From: Chrysoperla carnea
Taxonomy: Eukaryota; Arthropoda; Insecta; Neuroptera; Chrysopidae
DNA length: 64,000 bases
Reading direction: 5' to 3'
Assembly (NCBI RefSeq): GCF_905475395.1
Contig: NC_058340.1
Coordinates: 58,258,181-58,322,180 of the forward strand
In this document: positions 63,915 through 64,000 of the stretch, piece by piece
Layout: the number at the start of each line of letters is the position of its first letter
How positions within the stretch are numbered: position 1 is the first letter of the stretch
Position numbers and translations under genes: made by a program
The notes under the pieces: generated by a model
What the model was told of the DNA's origin: nothing
Seen by the model: the letters and a program-made list of their open reading frames with translations, nothing else
Database searches by the model: none

Positions 63915-64000
63915 ATTTTTATCAAGCCGATGAAAAGTAATAATGGATTCATGGGTAACAGTATTCCAAATTTATTTCAATCTAAAATGTATTTAATTCG

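Larger units (their letters stand above)
18554..64000 (+). other. first intron of the ZSWIM-like gene, open at window end
   Basis: It begins with the donor GTAAGTG after VLQV-G. No exon continuing the expected family sequence is found, so the intron is at least 45.4 kb. It holds the dispersed repeats, MITEs and two candidate recursive splice sites listed separately. No nested gene with a complete structure was recognised. Confidence 0.7.

Noticed and set aside
18554..64000. Second exon of the ZSWIM-like gene
   Set aside because: I looked for an acceptor followed by the expected GFHLSGTV-type continuation. None was found. Reading on from the two CAG|GTAAGT junctions gives short frames unlike the family, so they are not treated as exons.

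Overview
This is an AT-rich stretch of an insect nuclear genome. The evidence is short GT-AG introns in a very conserved Rpb5 gene, an insect-like Rpb5 protein, a first intron of more than 45 kb in a second gene, and dense short non-autonomous transposons. No bacterial-style operon, rRNA, tRNA or CRISPR array was seen. The order of insect cannot be settled by reading alone. Most short open frames here have the composition of AT-rich non-coding DNA or lie inside repeats, so I do not call them genes.

Layout. (1) 227-2040, plus strand: a complete four-exon gene for RPABC1/Rpb5, the subunit shared by RNA polymerases I, II and III. Its third intron carries a MITE-like element and a recent 205-bp tandem duplication. 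(2) About 2.1-17.9 kb: intergenic DNA packed with mobile-element remnants. These include a Mutator-like MITE with target duplication, a 1.2-kb foldback with another repeat nested in it, two MITEs with long terminal inverted repeats, and a foldback with a hAT element inserted at its edge (perfect 8-bp duplication). (3) 17950-18553, plus strand: the first coding exon of a ZSWIM4/5/6-type protein. It carries what looks like an Elongin-BC box and a Cullin-2 box, so it is probably a substrate receptor of a ubiquitin ligase. (4) 18554-64000: the first intron of that gene, still open at the window end. It is filled with at least ten dispersed repeat families.

The most interesting signal is in that intron. 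At 44560/44561 and 63899/63900 a strong polypyrimidine-CAG acceptor is joined directly to a GTAAGT donor. This is the structure of a recursive splice site (zero-nucleotide exon). The exon-1 donor ends in G before GTAAGT, so splicing to either site would regenerate a donor of the same kind. The two sites share about 44 bp, more than the splice consensus needs. A weaker candidate lies at 32314/32315. If real, the giant intron would be removed in steps of roughly 12-26 kb.

A minus-strand open frame at 43450-43743 resembles the region around the first membrane segment of sterol O-acyltransferases. It may be an exon or relic of a nested gene, with low confidence. The rest of the window is mobile-element debris, often nested, and several copies are intact enough to show termini and target duplications.
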